Assembly: GCA_910585995.1 (NCBI GenBank)
Contig: CAJUGG010000012.1
Coordinates: 1 to 64,000, forward strand
Direction of reading: 5' to 3'
Origin: an uncultured Lachnospiraceae bacterium
GTDB lineage: Bacteria > Bacillota > Clostridia > Lachnospirales > Lachnospiraceae
Length of the DNA stretch: 64,000 bases
How positions within the stretch are numbered: the stretch's first letter is position 1; each line of letters opens with the position of its first letter. The notes beneath the pieces were generated by a model. That model was given only the letters and a program-made list of their open reading frames with translations, was not told the origin of the DNA and did not search any database. The translations under genes and the position numbers were made by a program. Positions 26,733 through 34,029 of this stretch are shown here, piece after piece.

Positions 26733-27113
26733 ATGCCGGAAAATGAGATTAGAATCTGGGCTGTGGAAAAAGGAACAACCTATCGGTTCAACCTTGATTA
26801 TACATCTATCCCTGCTCTGGCAGAAAATTATAATCCATCCTATATGCTGACAAATCCGGCAATAGAAGCTGTCTGCTATGAAACAATCGTAGGTGTGCCG
26901 GATGAACTCACGATAGAAATATATGTTACATTCTGCGACCGGGATATTCGGAAGATGATAAAATCAGCAGAATTTAAGAAAGGAAAAGGTACGCTCCGAA
27001 ATTTTGTCACAAAAATTGTACAAAAAGAACTGGAAGATTCGGATGTAATAAATAAAGACTTTCTCAAGCTGGCGAGACGTATTATGGGGGCTGATTTGAT
27101 TGAACGAAATTAG
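26733..27113 (+). CDS. Conserved hypothetical protein
   Basis: A 126-residue soluble protein starting MPENEIRIWAVEKGTTYRF, with GGAGGAGG upstream. No motif recognised. It follows the GNAT gene by 24 bases and is probably co-transcribed. It ends just before the SOS-type promoter. Confidence 0.6.
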   Translation: MPENEIRIWAVEKGTTYRFNLDYTSIPALAENYNPSYMLTNPAIEAVCYETIVGVPDELTIEIYVTFCDRDIRKMIKSAEFKKGKGTLRNFVTKIVQKELEDSDVINKDFLKLARRIMGADLIERN

Positions 27114-27122
27114 GATTCTCTA

Positions 27123-27151
27123 TTGACAAACAGAACAAATGTTCGCATAAT
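27123..27151 (+). promoter_or_regulatory. Promoter with an embedded LexA (SOS) box
   Basis: TTGACA at 27123-27128 and CATAAT at 27146-27151 with 17-base spacing. The spacer holds GAACAAATGTTC (27133-27144), a perfect GAAC-N4-GTTC match to the Gram-positive LexA/DinR operator core. LexA bound there would block the promoter, so the downstream small gene should be induced by DNA damage. Confidence 0.7.
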
Positions 27152-27247
27152 GTACCTATCGCTACATTAGGATGATGTCGCACAGGTAAACTGACAGGTT
27201 GGTTGACTTTCCCTTTTACTGACCTCAGTGGAGGAGGCGATGGTTAC

Positions 27248-27481
27248 ATGAAATTTGAAATTGGCTCAACGGCGTATATTGTTGAGAGCAACCGGATAGT
27301 CCGGGAAGTGAAAATTGTAAAGCGGAACGGAAATTTTTATATTGTCCGGTTTGGAACAAGCGGAGGAATCCAAGTACGGGGCAATCGGCTGTTTGAAACA
27401 GCGGAGGCTGCGGAATCTTTCATAGTAAAACAGAAAGAGCAGAAAAAAGGATACAATTCTCCATATGGCTATCTGCATTGA
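27248..27481 (+). CDS. Small hypothetical protein under an SOS-type promoter
   Basis: A 77-residue, beta-rich basic protein (IGSTAYIVESNRIVREVKIV, then FYIVRFGTSGGIQVRGNRLF), resembling small KOW/SH3-like folds found in mobile elements. GAGGAGG precedes the ATG at 27248. The LexA-box promoter lies about 100 bases upstream. The function is unknown; its place just before the ImmR-like repressor suggests a role in switching the element on after DNA damage. Confidence 0.65.
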   Translation: MKFEIGSTAYIVESNRIVREVKIVKRNGNFYIVRFGTSGGIQVRGNRLFETAEAAESFIVKQKEQKKGYNSPYGYLH

Positions 27482-27519
27482 TTACAGTGGAAAGGAATAA
27501 AACTTTCTGAAAAATAGGG

Positions 27520-27569
27520 TTGACATTCCTTTTCATATTTTATATAATTGTGTTAGCAAGTTAGCGAAC
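27520..27569 (+). promoter_or_regulatory. ImmR-like gene promoter with operator
   Basis: Consensus TTGACA (27520-27525), 17 bases, TATAAT (27543-27548). GTTAGC-AAGTTA-GCGAAC (27552-27569) overlaps the predicted transcription start and is an imperfect copy of the palindrome at 28879-28896. This placement suggests autorepression. Confidence 0.75.
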
Positions 27570-27654
27570 AAGCAAGTGTGCTAATGAATGAACACCGAAA
27601 AGGAAACGATGCAGAACAGAGAAAAACGAAAAGGAAAAAGAAAAGGTGAAGATC

Positions 27655-28020
27655 ATGTATGCGAATTTTGGAGAATTTATAAGCAAGAAGAGGATTGAAA
27701 AGAAAATTACGATCAGAAAAATGGCTGAGATGCTGAACGTGTCAGCTCCGTTTTTGACTGATGTGGAGAAAGACAGACGCAACCCCTTCGATATGGAAAA
27801 ACTTACCCAACTCGCAAGTATCCTGAATCTTTCAAAGGAAGAGAACGCGCTCATGCTTGACTTGGCTGGCAAAAAAAGGAATGCAGTAGCACCGGATTTA
27901 CCAGAATACATAATGGGAAGGGATTATGTTAGTGCAGCCTTAAGGACAGCGAGGGACTTGGATGCCGGAGAAGAAGAATGGAACCAGTTTGTCGAGGAAC
28001 TGAGAAAACGAAAGGGGTAA
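27655..28020 (+). CDS. XRE-family repressor (ImmR-like)
   Basis: A 121-residue protein with an N-terminal helix-turn-helix (ITIRKMAEMLNVSAPFLTDVEKDRRNP) and a C-terminal extension ending in basic residues. AAAGGTG lies upstream of the ATG at 27655. It is followed directly by an ImmA/IrrE-type protease gene. That is the ImmR-ImmA arrangement in which DNA damage leads the protease to cut the repressor and release an integrated element. Its likely operators are the paired palindromes at 27552 and 28879. Confidence 0.8.
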   Translation: MYANFGEFISKKRIEKKITIRKMAEMLNVSAPFLTDVEKDRRNPFDMEKLTQLASILNLSKEENALMLDLAGKKRNAVAPDLPEYIMGRDYVSAALRTARDLDAGEEEWNQFVEELRKRKG

Positions 28021-28101
28021 AGAGCCTATATATGTATAGACCAGATATCAAAAGGAAACAATCCGGGACGCCGGTATTGAGGCAGAAAAGAAATCGATAT
28101 T

Positions 28102-28827
28102 ATGGGGGAAAATCTCGTTGACGAGTTTATGCCGGAAGCACTTAGGACTCCGCAGGAGATTGATATTGATTTATTCGTTCAGGATTATCTTGGCATGGAG
28201 CAGGACTTCCAGTACCTGTCACATTGCGGTTTATATCTTGGAATGACGGTATTTAATGATACGGATAAAATACCTGTTTATAATCCGGTGGGAAATTGTG
28301 CGGAATATATCAGTGCAAAGGCTCACACTGTGATAATTGATAACAGCCTGTTAGAAGAAAATCAGGAACACAGGTATCGGTTTACTATGGGACATGAGGC
28401 AAGCCACGGGTTTTTACATAAGGAGTATTTTGCTTATGATCCCAACCAGATAACGCTGTTCGATTTCATGGGACAGGCTCCCGTGCCGATGGTACAGTGC
28501 CGGATTGACACAAAGAAATTGGACATGAAGCAGATAAAAACATGGACAGACCGGGATTGGATGGAATGGCAGGCGAATGCCTTATCTTCAGCAATTCTGA
28601 TGCCGGCCCGAATGGTCCATGTGGTGGCAGAGCAGGTAAAAAGACGTAGCATAAAATCGGTGTTTATGAATTATGCGCTGGCGGCAGAAGTTTCTTCTGT
28701 ATTTAATGTCTCGTTTGAGGCAGCGACATACCGCCTTAAACAGCTAGGGCATATTCCACAGGAGGCATATTTAAGCAGTGACGGCTTAAACCTTATATCA
28801 TCAGCCTTGTTTGCGTGTAGTTTCTAA
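28102..28827 (+). CDS. ImmA/IrrE-family metallopeptidase, probable frameshift near its start
   Basis: A zinc protease with the HExxH motif in FTMGHEASHGF (near residue 97 of the 241-residue frame) and the C-terminal helical region of ImmA/IrrE proteins. It is expected to cleave the repressor just upstream. The ATG at 28102 has no ribosome site. An ORF starting at ATG 28032 (MYRPDIKRKQSGTPVLRQK) runs into the GGGGG at 28104-28108 and then stops. With one G fewer it would join seamlessly to ENLVDEFMPEAL. The gene therefore seems to carry a +1 slip, giving a shortened or off-switched product. Confidence 0.75.
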   Translation: MGENLVDEFMPEALRTPQEIDIDLFVQDYLGMEQDFQYLSHCGLYLGMTVFNDTDKIPVYNPVGNCAEYISAKAHTVIIDNSLLEENQEHRYRFTMGHEASHGFLHKEYFAYDPNQITLFDFMGQAPVPMVQCRIDTKKLDMKQIKTWTDRDWMEWQANALSSAILMPARMVHVVAEQVKRRSIKSVFMNYALAAEVSSVFNVSFEAATYRLKQLGHIPQEAYLSSDGLNLISSALFACSF

Positions 28828-28838
28828 TAGTCAGGAAG

Positions 28839-28869
28839 TATGCGGATTCTTTAGTCCGCATATTTTTTT
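28839..28869 (+). terminator. Terminator after the ImmA-like gene
   Basis: TATGCGGA (28839-28846) pairs with TCCGCATA (28855-28862), followed by TTTTTTT. Confidence 0.9.
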
Positions 28870-28878
28870 GAAAACAAT

Positions 28879-28896
28879 GTTCGCAAGTTAGCGAAC
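28879..28896. promoter_or_regulatory. Perfect operator palindrome
   Basis: GTTCGC-AAGTTA-GCGAAC, sharing spacer and right arm with the site at 27552-27569. It lies about 65 bases upstream of the next -35 box, so a repressor binding both sites could link the two transcription units. Confidence 0.7.
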
Positions 28897-28962
28897 AAGT
28901 TAATTCGGGTTATCAATACTTTTGATGGAGTGTTAGCAATAAATAATAACAAAAAATGATTG

Positions 28963-28991
28963 TTGACAAATTCTTGAAAAGCGGATAGAAT
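28963..28991 (+). promoter_or_regulatory. Promoter of the DUF6076-like gene
   Basis: TTGACA at 28963-28968 and TAGAAT at 28986-28991 with 17-base spacing. Confidence 0.7.
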
Positions 28992-29058
28992 GAAGTTATC
29001 AATGGATAAAACAAAATAATGAATGTAAACAAAAAGCGAATTTAAGGAGGAATAGCAA

Positions 29059-30102
29059 TTGATAACAGAAAATGAAAATGTAGTAGATATTGATTTTGGG
29101 ATGACAGTAAAATTTGACGGGAAAAAGAATACGGTCTTGTGCTGTGGGATAGTAAAGGATTATCCTATTGGCGGTATGATGTGCGAATATGCGAGGCTCC
29201 ATCCGACAGATATTAAGAAAGTTATTATGGAATCCTCGGATTTTAATACTCCATATGATCTGGAAAAAGTGATAACCGCTTTAAAGGATTTAACAAATGC
29301 GCTCATACAAAATTTTGATGCTGTAACTGCGCTTATGATAGCAACAGATATGCTTAGCCTTATTACAGATTATATTAAAGCATCAGATACCGAAAAGAAA
29401 GAAATGTTGGGGGATGGTAAAAAGAAAGAGACTTCAGATAAAATTGCAGAATTCATTCTTAAGGACACCGGGCTTTCTTGTTTTGGTATGGATACAGTAG
29501 GACAATTATTATTGACGGGATATTACCTTTATTCAGCATCCTTTGTTGGGTTTAAATATTTGTTTGATGCCTATGTAACAGAATTAGAAGTTGAGGCGGA
29601 GCAAGCTACATTCTTTTGGGAATTGTATGGGGGATATATGAACATGCAGCATATTGATTTCCGCATCGCTTATATTGATGGGGAGTTTGCATCGCTCTAT
29701 ACAATAAAATCCTCGCTGTCTTTACTTCTGTTTGAAATTGCCCATAGCATTGATGCTGAAACACAGTTTGTGAAATGCCAGAACTGTAATCAGTATTTTG
29801 TTCCGGAAGGGCGGAGTGATGCGGTGTATTGCTCTTATCCATCTCCGCAGAACATAAAAAAGACTTGTAAAGAAATTGGTGCACAGGTGGCAAGGGCAAA
29901 TAAGGAGAAATCGGATATTACGACAAAAGAATATAGAAAGGTATATATGCGATATATGATGCACATGACCAGACATCCGAGTGATAATGAACGTGCCGCA
30001 AAACTGGAACAGCTTACTTCAGAAGTAAAAGAATGGAGAAATAAATTAGCTCATGGAATTGTCACAGAAGAAGAATTTTTAGACTGGTTGGGTCAGTTTT
30101 GA
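29059..30102 (+). CDS. DUF6076-like protein
   Basis: A 347-residue protein read from a TTG start (29059) with a strong AAGGAGG eight bases upstream. The middle is helical. The C-terminus has a putative zinc-binding group (CQNCNQYFVPEG, then YCSYPSP and KTCKEIG) and a basic helical tail with HMTRHPSDNERAAKLEQL. This resembles DUF6076 proteins of mobile elements, whose function is unknown. It has a strong promoter of its own, a terminator behind the previous unit and an operator-like palindrome upstream, so it may be expressed in the integrated state. Confidence 0.65.
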   Translation: MITENENVVDIDFGMTVKFDGKKNTVLCCGIVKDYPIGGMMCEYARLHPTDIKKVIMESSDFNTPYDLEKVITALKDLTNALIQNFDAVTALMIATDMLSLITDYIKASDTEKKEMLGDGKKKETSDKIAEFILKDTGLSCFGMDTVGQLLLTGYYLYSASFVGFKYLFDAYVTELEVEAEQATFFWELYGGYMNMQHIDFRIAYIDGEFASLYTIKSSLSLLLFEIAHSIDAETQFVKCQNCNQYFVPEGRSDAVYCSYPSPQNIKKTCKEIGAQVARANKEKSDITTKEYRKVYMRYMMHMTRHPSDNERAAKLEQLTSEVKEWRNKLAHGIVTEEEFLDWLGQF

Positions 30103-30313
30103 TTGAGAGTAACCGATTGATAAAGCTGAATCAAAATTTCCATAATGGATGTGATTATATTAGGTATACCCTTTGTGGAAAAAAGTAGTCTCAGAAACAT
30201 TTTATGCGGAAAATAAAAAAATATGATTATTTTTGGGAATAAACATTCTTGTCGAAACATAGAATAGTTTAACCCTAGAAAACTGTCAAATAATGGATTT
30301 GGAGGTGGGACAC

Positions 30314-30493
30314 ATGGCAGATGGAGTGGTACATAGATGCACAAAGAATTGCCCGTGGAATAAGAGGTGTTTTGTCTGTAAGACGGAATCGGAAGTCAGG
30401 GAAGATGTGGTGGTGCTGCACAAATGTATGGTTACAAAAGAGGATATCCCCGTTCACATAGGAAAAGTAACATCAAATGCCTGTGTCGGATAA
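30314..30493 (+). CDS. Small cysteine-rich protein
   Basis: A 59-residue protein with five cysteines (HRCTKNCPWNKRCFVCK, then HKCM), suggesting zinc binding. GGAGGTGGG precedes the ATG at 30314. Its neighbours are the DUF6076-like gene and a structured RNA region. Function unknown. Confidence 0.6.
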   Translation: MADGVVHRCTKNCPWNKRCFVCKTESEVREDVVVLHKCMVTKEDIPVHIGKVTSNACVG

Positions 30494-30537
30494 TGGAAGA
30501 TGATGAAAACATAATAATGGGACTGGCTTGTAGAGAC

Positions 30538-30622
30538 AGCCACTAGGATGTGCTGATATTACAGGAGTCTGCGAACAGGTATGTTGGTAGAACGCTGTAA
30601 AAAATCAGAGATTCTAGTGGCT
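30538..30622 (+). ncRNA. Candidate structured RNA (long nested hairpin)
   Basis: Nested complementary segments: AGCCACTAG (30538-30546) with CTAGTGGCT (30614-30622); CTGAT (30553-30557) with ATCAG (30604-30608); TTACAG (30559-30564) with CTGTAA (30595-30600); an apical AACA-GGTA-TGTT hairpin at 30574-30585. No coding frame fits. The 408-base gap 30494-30901 otherwise holds a terminator and a 40-codon ORF. The RNA family was not recognised. Confidence 0.55.
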
Positions 30623-30643
30623 TTCTTAAGTTCAGCCATTTTT

Positions 30644-30685
30644 AGGGAATTGCCTGTTTACGTTGGACAGGCAGTTCCCTTTTTT
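30644..30685 (+). terminator. Terminator after the structured RNA
   Basis: AGGGAATTGCCTGT (30644-30657) pairs with ACAGGCAGTTCCCT (30667-30680), then TTTTT: a 14-bp stem with one G-U pair. Confidence 0.92.
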
Positions 30686-30726
30686 AATTGCGAGAAAGAT
30701 ATTACCTGTTGTGCGGAGATTGCAGT

Positions 30727-30849
30727 GTGAATTATTACGGTTTATCTGAAATGCAAAAAGAGAATAAGGGAGTGAAGGCAATCGGGCGTTCTTCTATATT
30801 GAAGAAATTTGAAAAAGTTTTTAAAGGTGCAAAAAGCCTGCACCTTTAA
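30727..30849 (+). CDS. Possible 40-residue protein
   Basis: GTG start with GCGGAG about 9 bases upstream, coding a basic peptide (KKFEKVFKGAKSLHL at the end). The last codons overlap a hairpin (AAAGGTGC with GCACCTTT). Coding status is uncertain. Confidence 0.3.
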   Translation: MNYYGLSEMQKENKGVKAIGRSSILKKFEKVFKGAKSLHL

Positions 30850-30901
30850 CCAATATCCTGTGTTCACAAGGCAAGGGAAATGAGAGAGGAGGTGAGCGAG
30901 G

Positions 30902-31231
30902 ATGGCGAAGAACATGACACCAAGTGAACGCCGTGAGGCGATCTTAAATGTCCTGTGTAAAAGAAGGCAGGATACCATTGCGAACTTGGCACATGAATTT
31001 GATGTATCGGTCCGGACCATTAAATATGACATCGAAGAGCTGACTCTCGCTCACCCAATTGAAACCATCCGTGGCAGATACGGCGGAGGAGTGAAGGTGG
31101 CTGACGGATATTATATCGGGCGCAAATACTTGAAGCCGAATCAGCAGGAACTGCTTAAGCGTCTGTCGGAGCAGCTAACCGATGAGGACAAGGCAGTGAT
31201 GGAGGGCATCCTCAGAGACTTTGCCCTGTAG
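30902..31231 (+). CDS. DeoR-like helix-turn-helix protein
   Basis: A 109-residue protein with an N-terminal winged-helix motif (RREAILNVLCKRRQDTIANL, then EFDVSVRTIKYDIEEL) of the DeoR/HTH_11 kind, without the sugar-binding domain of true DeoR. GAGGAGGTGAG lies upstream. It opens the phage early gene run; phage early regulators of this size are common. Confidence 0.75.
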   Translation: MAKNMTPSERREAILNVLCKRRQDTIANLAHEFDVSVRTIKYDIEELTLAHPIETIRGRYGGGVKVADGYYIGRKYLKPNQQELLKRLSEQLTDEDKAVMEGILRDFAL

Positions 31232-31289
31232 GAAATATTGACGAGTACCCCACGGCCATGAGAGCCGAATGCGAAAGGATGATTTTATT

Positions 31290-31685
31290 ATGAAAAAAGT
31301 ATTTATCTGCTCCCCGTATCGGGGAAACATCGAGGAGAACATCAAAAAGGCAAAATTCTACGGAAGGATTGTCATCGGGACAGGGAGAATCCCTGTGATC
31401 CCGCATCTCTATTTTCCCGCATTCCTCGATGAGAACAATCCCAATGAGAGAATGACAGGCATTGAGATGGGCTTGGAACTGATGGACTCCTGCGATGAAG
31501 TGTATGTTTTCGGTTTTGACATCACGGAGGGCATGAAGTTCGAGCTTGCCTATGCCGCAAAGAAAAAGAAACCTGTGCGGCTGTATGACGACAGCTTCAA
31601 CGCAGTAAATGTCAGGACGCTTGCGATTGACGAGCGCGCCACGCCGGAATACCGCATGGCAGTTCAGGGACTGAGATTGGAATAG
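31290..31685 (+). CDS. DUF4406/nucleoside deoxyribosyltransferase-like protein
   Basis: A 131-residue Rossmann-like protein: MKKVFICSPYRG at the start, RIPVIPHLYFPAFLDE, GLELMDSCDEVYVFG and SEGMKFE-type ITEGMKFELAYA. This is the pattern of DUF4406 and nucleoside 2-deoxyribosyltransferase-like phage proteins, which act on nucleotides or sugars. AAAGGA lies upstream of the ATG at 31290. Substrate unknown. Confidence 0.75.
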   Translation: MKKVFICSPYRGNIEENIKKAKFYGRIVIGTGRIPVIPHLYFPAFLDENNPNERMTGIEMGLELMDSCDEVYVFGFDITEGMKFELAYAAKKKKPVRLYDDSFNAVNVRTLAIDERATPEYRMAVQGLRLE

Positions 31686-31699
31686 AGGAGGAGAAACCT

Positions 31700-32026
31700 A
31701 TGAATGAAGGATTAATGAAGATGGCGGAAGGCTATGAGATGATCGCTGCCGGAATCCGGCAGATGGTTTCGGAGGGCAGGAGCGTGCCGAAGGCTGCGGA
31801 GAAAGCGCCTGAAAAAAATGAAGCAAAGGAAGCACCTTCCAAAGCGGAATCAGCGGATGCGGCGCAGACAGACCGGAAAACGGTGCGGGCGTTCCTGACG
31901 GAAAAGTCGAGGGCGGGAAAGACCTCCGAGGTCAAGAGCCTCATTACCGAGTTTGGATACAGCAAGCTGTCGGATGTGCCGGATGAGAAACTCGGCGAGC
32001 TGTACCAGAAAGCGCAGGCACTCTGA
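31700..32026 (+). CDS. Phage hypothetical protein with A/E/K-rich linker
   Basis: A 108-residue protein. A short helical start is followed by a low-complexity linker rich in A, E, K and P (residues 31-60). The C-terminal part, TVRAFLTEKSRAGKTSEVKS to KLGELYQKAQAL, is a small helical domain common before DUF2800 in Firmicutes phages. GAGGAGG lies upstream. It overlaps the DUF2800 start by one base. Confidence 0.7.
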   Translation: MNEGLMKMAEGYEMIAAGIRQMVSEGRSVPKAAEKAPEKNEAKEAPSKAESADAAQTDRKTVRAFLTEKSRAGKTSEVKSLITEFGYSKLSDVPDEKLGELYQKAQAL

Positions 32027-33153
32027 TGGGCGCGCATGCAAGGTTTTCCCCATCGTCCGGCAAGCGTTACTTAAGCTGCCCGCCTTCCCTCCGGCTGGAG
32101 GAGCAGTTTGCAGATGAGCAGTCCCCTTATGCGGCGGAGGGGACTGCTGGACATGAGATGGCGGAATACCTGATCAAGAAGCACTTAAAGAAAAGGACGA
32201 AGCGCCCGGTATCCGATTATTACACGGATGAGCTGATGGAGGCGGTGGATGATTATGTCGCTTACGCCGTCAGCCAGATCGAGGAAGCAAAGAGAGACTG
32301 CCCTGATCCTTATATTGGCGTGGAACTGAAGGTGGATTTAAGCCGCCGTGTGGAAGGGTGCTTCGGGACGGCGGATCTCGTGGTGGTGGATTCCCGGAAG
32401 ATCCACATTATCGACCTGAAGCTCGGCAAGGGAGTCATGGTGGAAGCGGAAGAGAACGTGCAGCTTATGATCTACGGACTGGGCGTCCTCGATATGCTCT
32501 CCTTCCTGTATGAGATCGAGACAGTGGAGCTGACCATCGTGCAGCCGAGGCTGCAGCACCTTTCCACATGGGAGATTTCCGCAGAAGCACTTCTGAAGTG
32601 GGGAAGCGAGGTGTTTGAAGCTGGGGCGAAGAAAGCTCTGGCGGGGGAAGGCGAGTATGCCGCCGGGGACCACTGCCGATTCTGCAAGGCAAGGTTTACC
32701 TGCCGGGAGAGGGCGAATGAATACCTGCGGCTGGCGCAGATGGAGTTTCGGGAAGCACCGCTTCTGTCAGAGGAAGAAATCGCAGAGGTGCTTATGAAAG
32801 CGGACGCTTTGAAAAAATGGGCGGAGGAAATCTACACCTACGCACAGAATGAAGCGGTTGTCAACCATAAGGAATGGCCCGGATTCAAACTGGTGCTTGG
32901 GCGTAGCAACCGCAGATATACGGATGAGGAGGATGTGGCGAATGCGGCAAAGGCAGCCGGGTACACGGATATCTTCAAGTCCACCCTGATCGGCATTACC
33001 GAGATGGAGAAGCTGATGGGGAAAAAGAAGTTTGCAGAGGTTCTCGGCGCCTTTGTATATAAGCCCGAAGGCAAGGTCACGCTGGTGCCGGAATCAGATA
33101 AAAGAGAAGCAGTCAGTATATCAACCGCAGAAGCGGATTTTAAGGAGGACTAA
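32026..33153 (+). CDS. DUF2800 PD-(D/E)XK nuclease-like protein
   Basis: A 375-residue phage protein. It starts with HARFSPSSGKRYLSCPPS and has the RecB/Cas4-like nuclease core GTAGHEMAEYL, then GTADLVVVD and IHIIDLKLGKG (D-x-K). A cysteine group (CRFCKARFTCRER, around residues 222-234) may hold an iron-sulphur cluster as in Cas4. It typically sits beside the single-strand-binding DUF2815 and a phage polymerase, suggesting recombination or replication work. Confidence 0.85.
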   Translation: MGAHARFSPSSGKRYLSCPPSLRLEEQFADEQSPYAAEGTAGHEMAEYLIKKHLKKRTKRPVSDYYTDELMEAVDDYVAYAVSQIEEAKRDCPDPYIGVELKVDLSRRVEGCFGTADLVVVDSRKIHIIDLKLGKGVMVEAEENVQLMIYGLGVLDMLSFLYEIETVELTIVQPRLQHLSTWEISAEALLKWGSEVFEAGAKKALAGEGEYAAGDHCRFCKARFTCRERANEYLRLAQMEFREAPLLSEEEIAEVLMKADALKKWAEEIYTYAQNEAVVNHKEWPGFKLVLGRSNRRYTDEEDVANAAKAAGYTDIFKSTLIGITEMEKLMGKKKFAEVLGAFVYKPEGKVTLVPESDKREAVSISTAEADFKED

Positions 33154-33156
33154 GTA

Positions 33157-33702
33157 ATGAGTACAGAAAACAAAACCAAAGTAATTGTTCCCTGCAGGCT
33201 TTCCTATGCGCATTTGTGGGAGCCGGATTCCGTCAATGGCAGCGAGCCGAAGTATTCGGTATCCTGCATCATCGACAAGAAGGATAAGGACACGATTGCC
33301 AAGATCAAAAAGGCTATCGAGATTGCAAAGGAGGAAGGTAAAGGGAAGTGGGGCGGCAAGATTCCTGCCAACTTAAAGCTGCCGCTCAGGGACGGCGATA
33401 CGGACCGCCCGGAAGATGAGGCTTACGGCGGCTGTATGTTCTTAAACGCCAATTCCAAACAGGCTCCGCAGATCGTGGACAGACAGGTGCAGCCGATCCT
33501 TGACCAGAGCGAGGTATACAGCGGATGCTACGGCAGGGTTTCCATTACCTTCTACGCTTACAATTCCAATGGCAACAAGGGCGTGGCGGCAGGACTCGGA
33601 AATGTGCAGAAGTTAAGGGACGGGGAGCCTTTAGGCTCCAGAGCCAACGCAAAGGATGAGTTTGAAGCGGTGGATGACGGCGAGGATGATTTCCTCTCCT
33701 AA
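33157..33702 (+). CDS. DUF2815 ssDNA-binding-like protein
   Basis: A 181-residue protein with the DUF2815 pattern: LSYAHLWEP, KYSVSCIIDKKDKDTI, a GCMFLNANSKQAPQIVD strand pair, GCYGRVSITFYAYN, and an acidic tail (DDGEDDFLS) like that of single-strand-binding proteins. It lies four bases after DUF2800 and upstream of the polymerase, so it probably coats ssDNA during phage replication. Confidence 0.85.
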   Translation: MSTENKTKVIVPCRLSYAHLWEPDSVNGSEPKYSVSCIIDKKDKDTIAKIKKAIEIAKEEGKGKWGGKIPANLKLPLRDGDTDRPEDEAYGGCMFLNANSKQAPQIVDRQVQPILDQSEVYSGCYGRVSITFYAYNSNGNKGVAAGLGNVQKLRDGEPLGSRANAKDEFEAVDDGEDDFLS

Positions 33703-33753
33703 GAAACACGGGGCGGCGGGAACGCCGTCCCATACATAAAGGAGGTTTTGGAT

Positions 33754-34029
33754 TTGGAACGGTGGAAAGACATAGAAGGAATGGAAGGAAAATATCAGGT
33801 CAGCGATCAGGGGAGAATCTGCTGTATGCCGCGCTTTGTGAAGTGCCGGGGCGGTTATGTGCGGCGGCTCCCGATGAAGGTGCTGGAACTGAAATATGAC
33901 GAGGTGCTTCAGATAAAAAGGATGCTTGCTGGCGGCGTCCATCCGTACGAGATTGCGGAAAAAATGGGGATTTCAAGGAAAATGGTCAGCAAAATCAAGT
34001 CGGGGAGGTCGTATGCATGGCTGAACTGA
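33754..34029 (+). CDS. NUMOD4 and helix-turn-helix protein
   Basis: About 91 residues: an N-terminal NUMOD4-type motif (WKDIEGMEGKYQVSDQGRI), normally part of homing endonucleases, then a helix-turn-helix tail (PYEIAEKMGISRKMVSKIKSG). No HNH nuclease motif is present. TTG at 33754 is preferred, nine bases after AAAGGAGG. It overlaps the polymerase start by 13 bases. Likely a DNA-binding remnant or regulator. Confidence 0.7.
   Translation: MERWKDIEGMEGKYQVSDQGRICCMPRFVKCRGGYVRRLPMKVLELKYDEVLQIKRMLAGGVHPYEIAEKMGISRKMVSKIKSGRSYAWLN

Noticed and set aside
30571..30590. SOS box near the structured RNA
   Set aside because: CGAAC and GTTGG are separated by six bases, not four, and the right half is poor, unlike the site at 27133.
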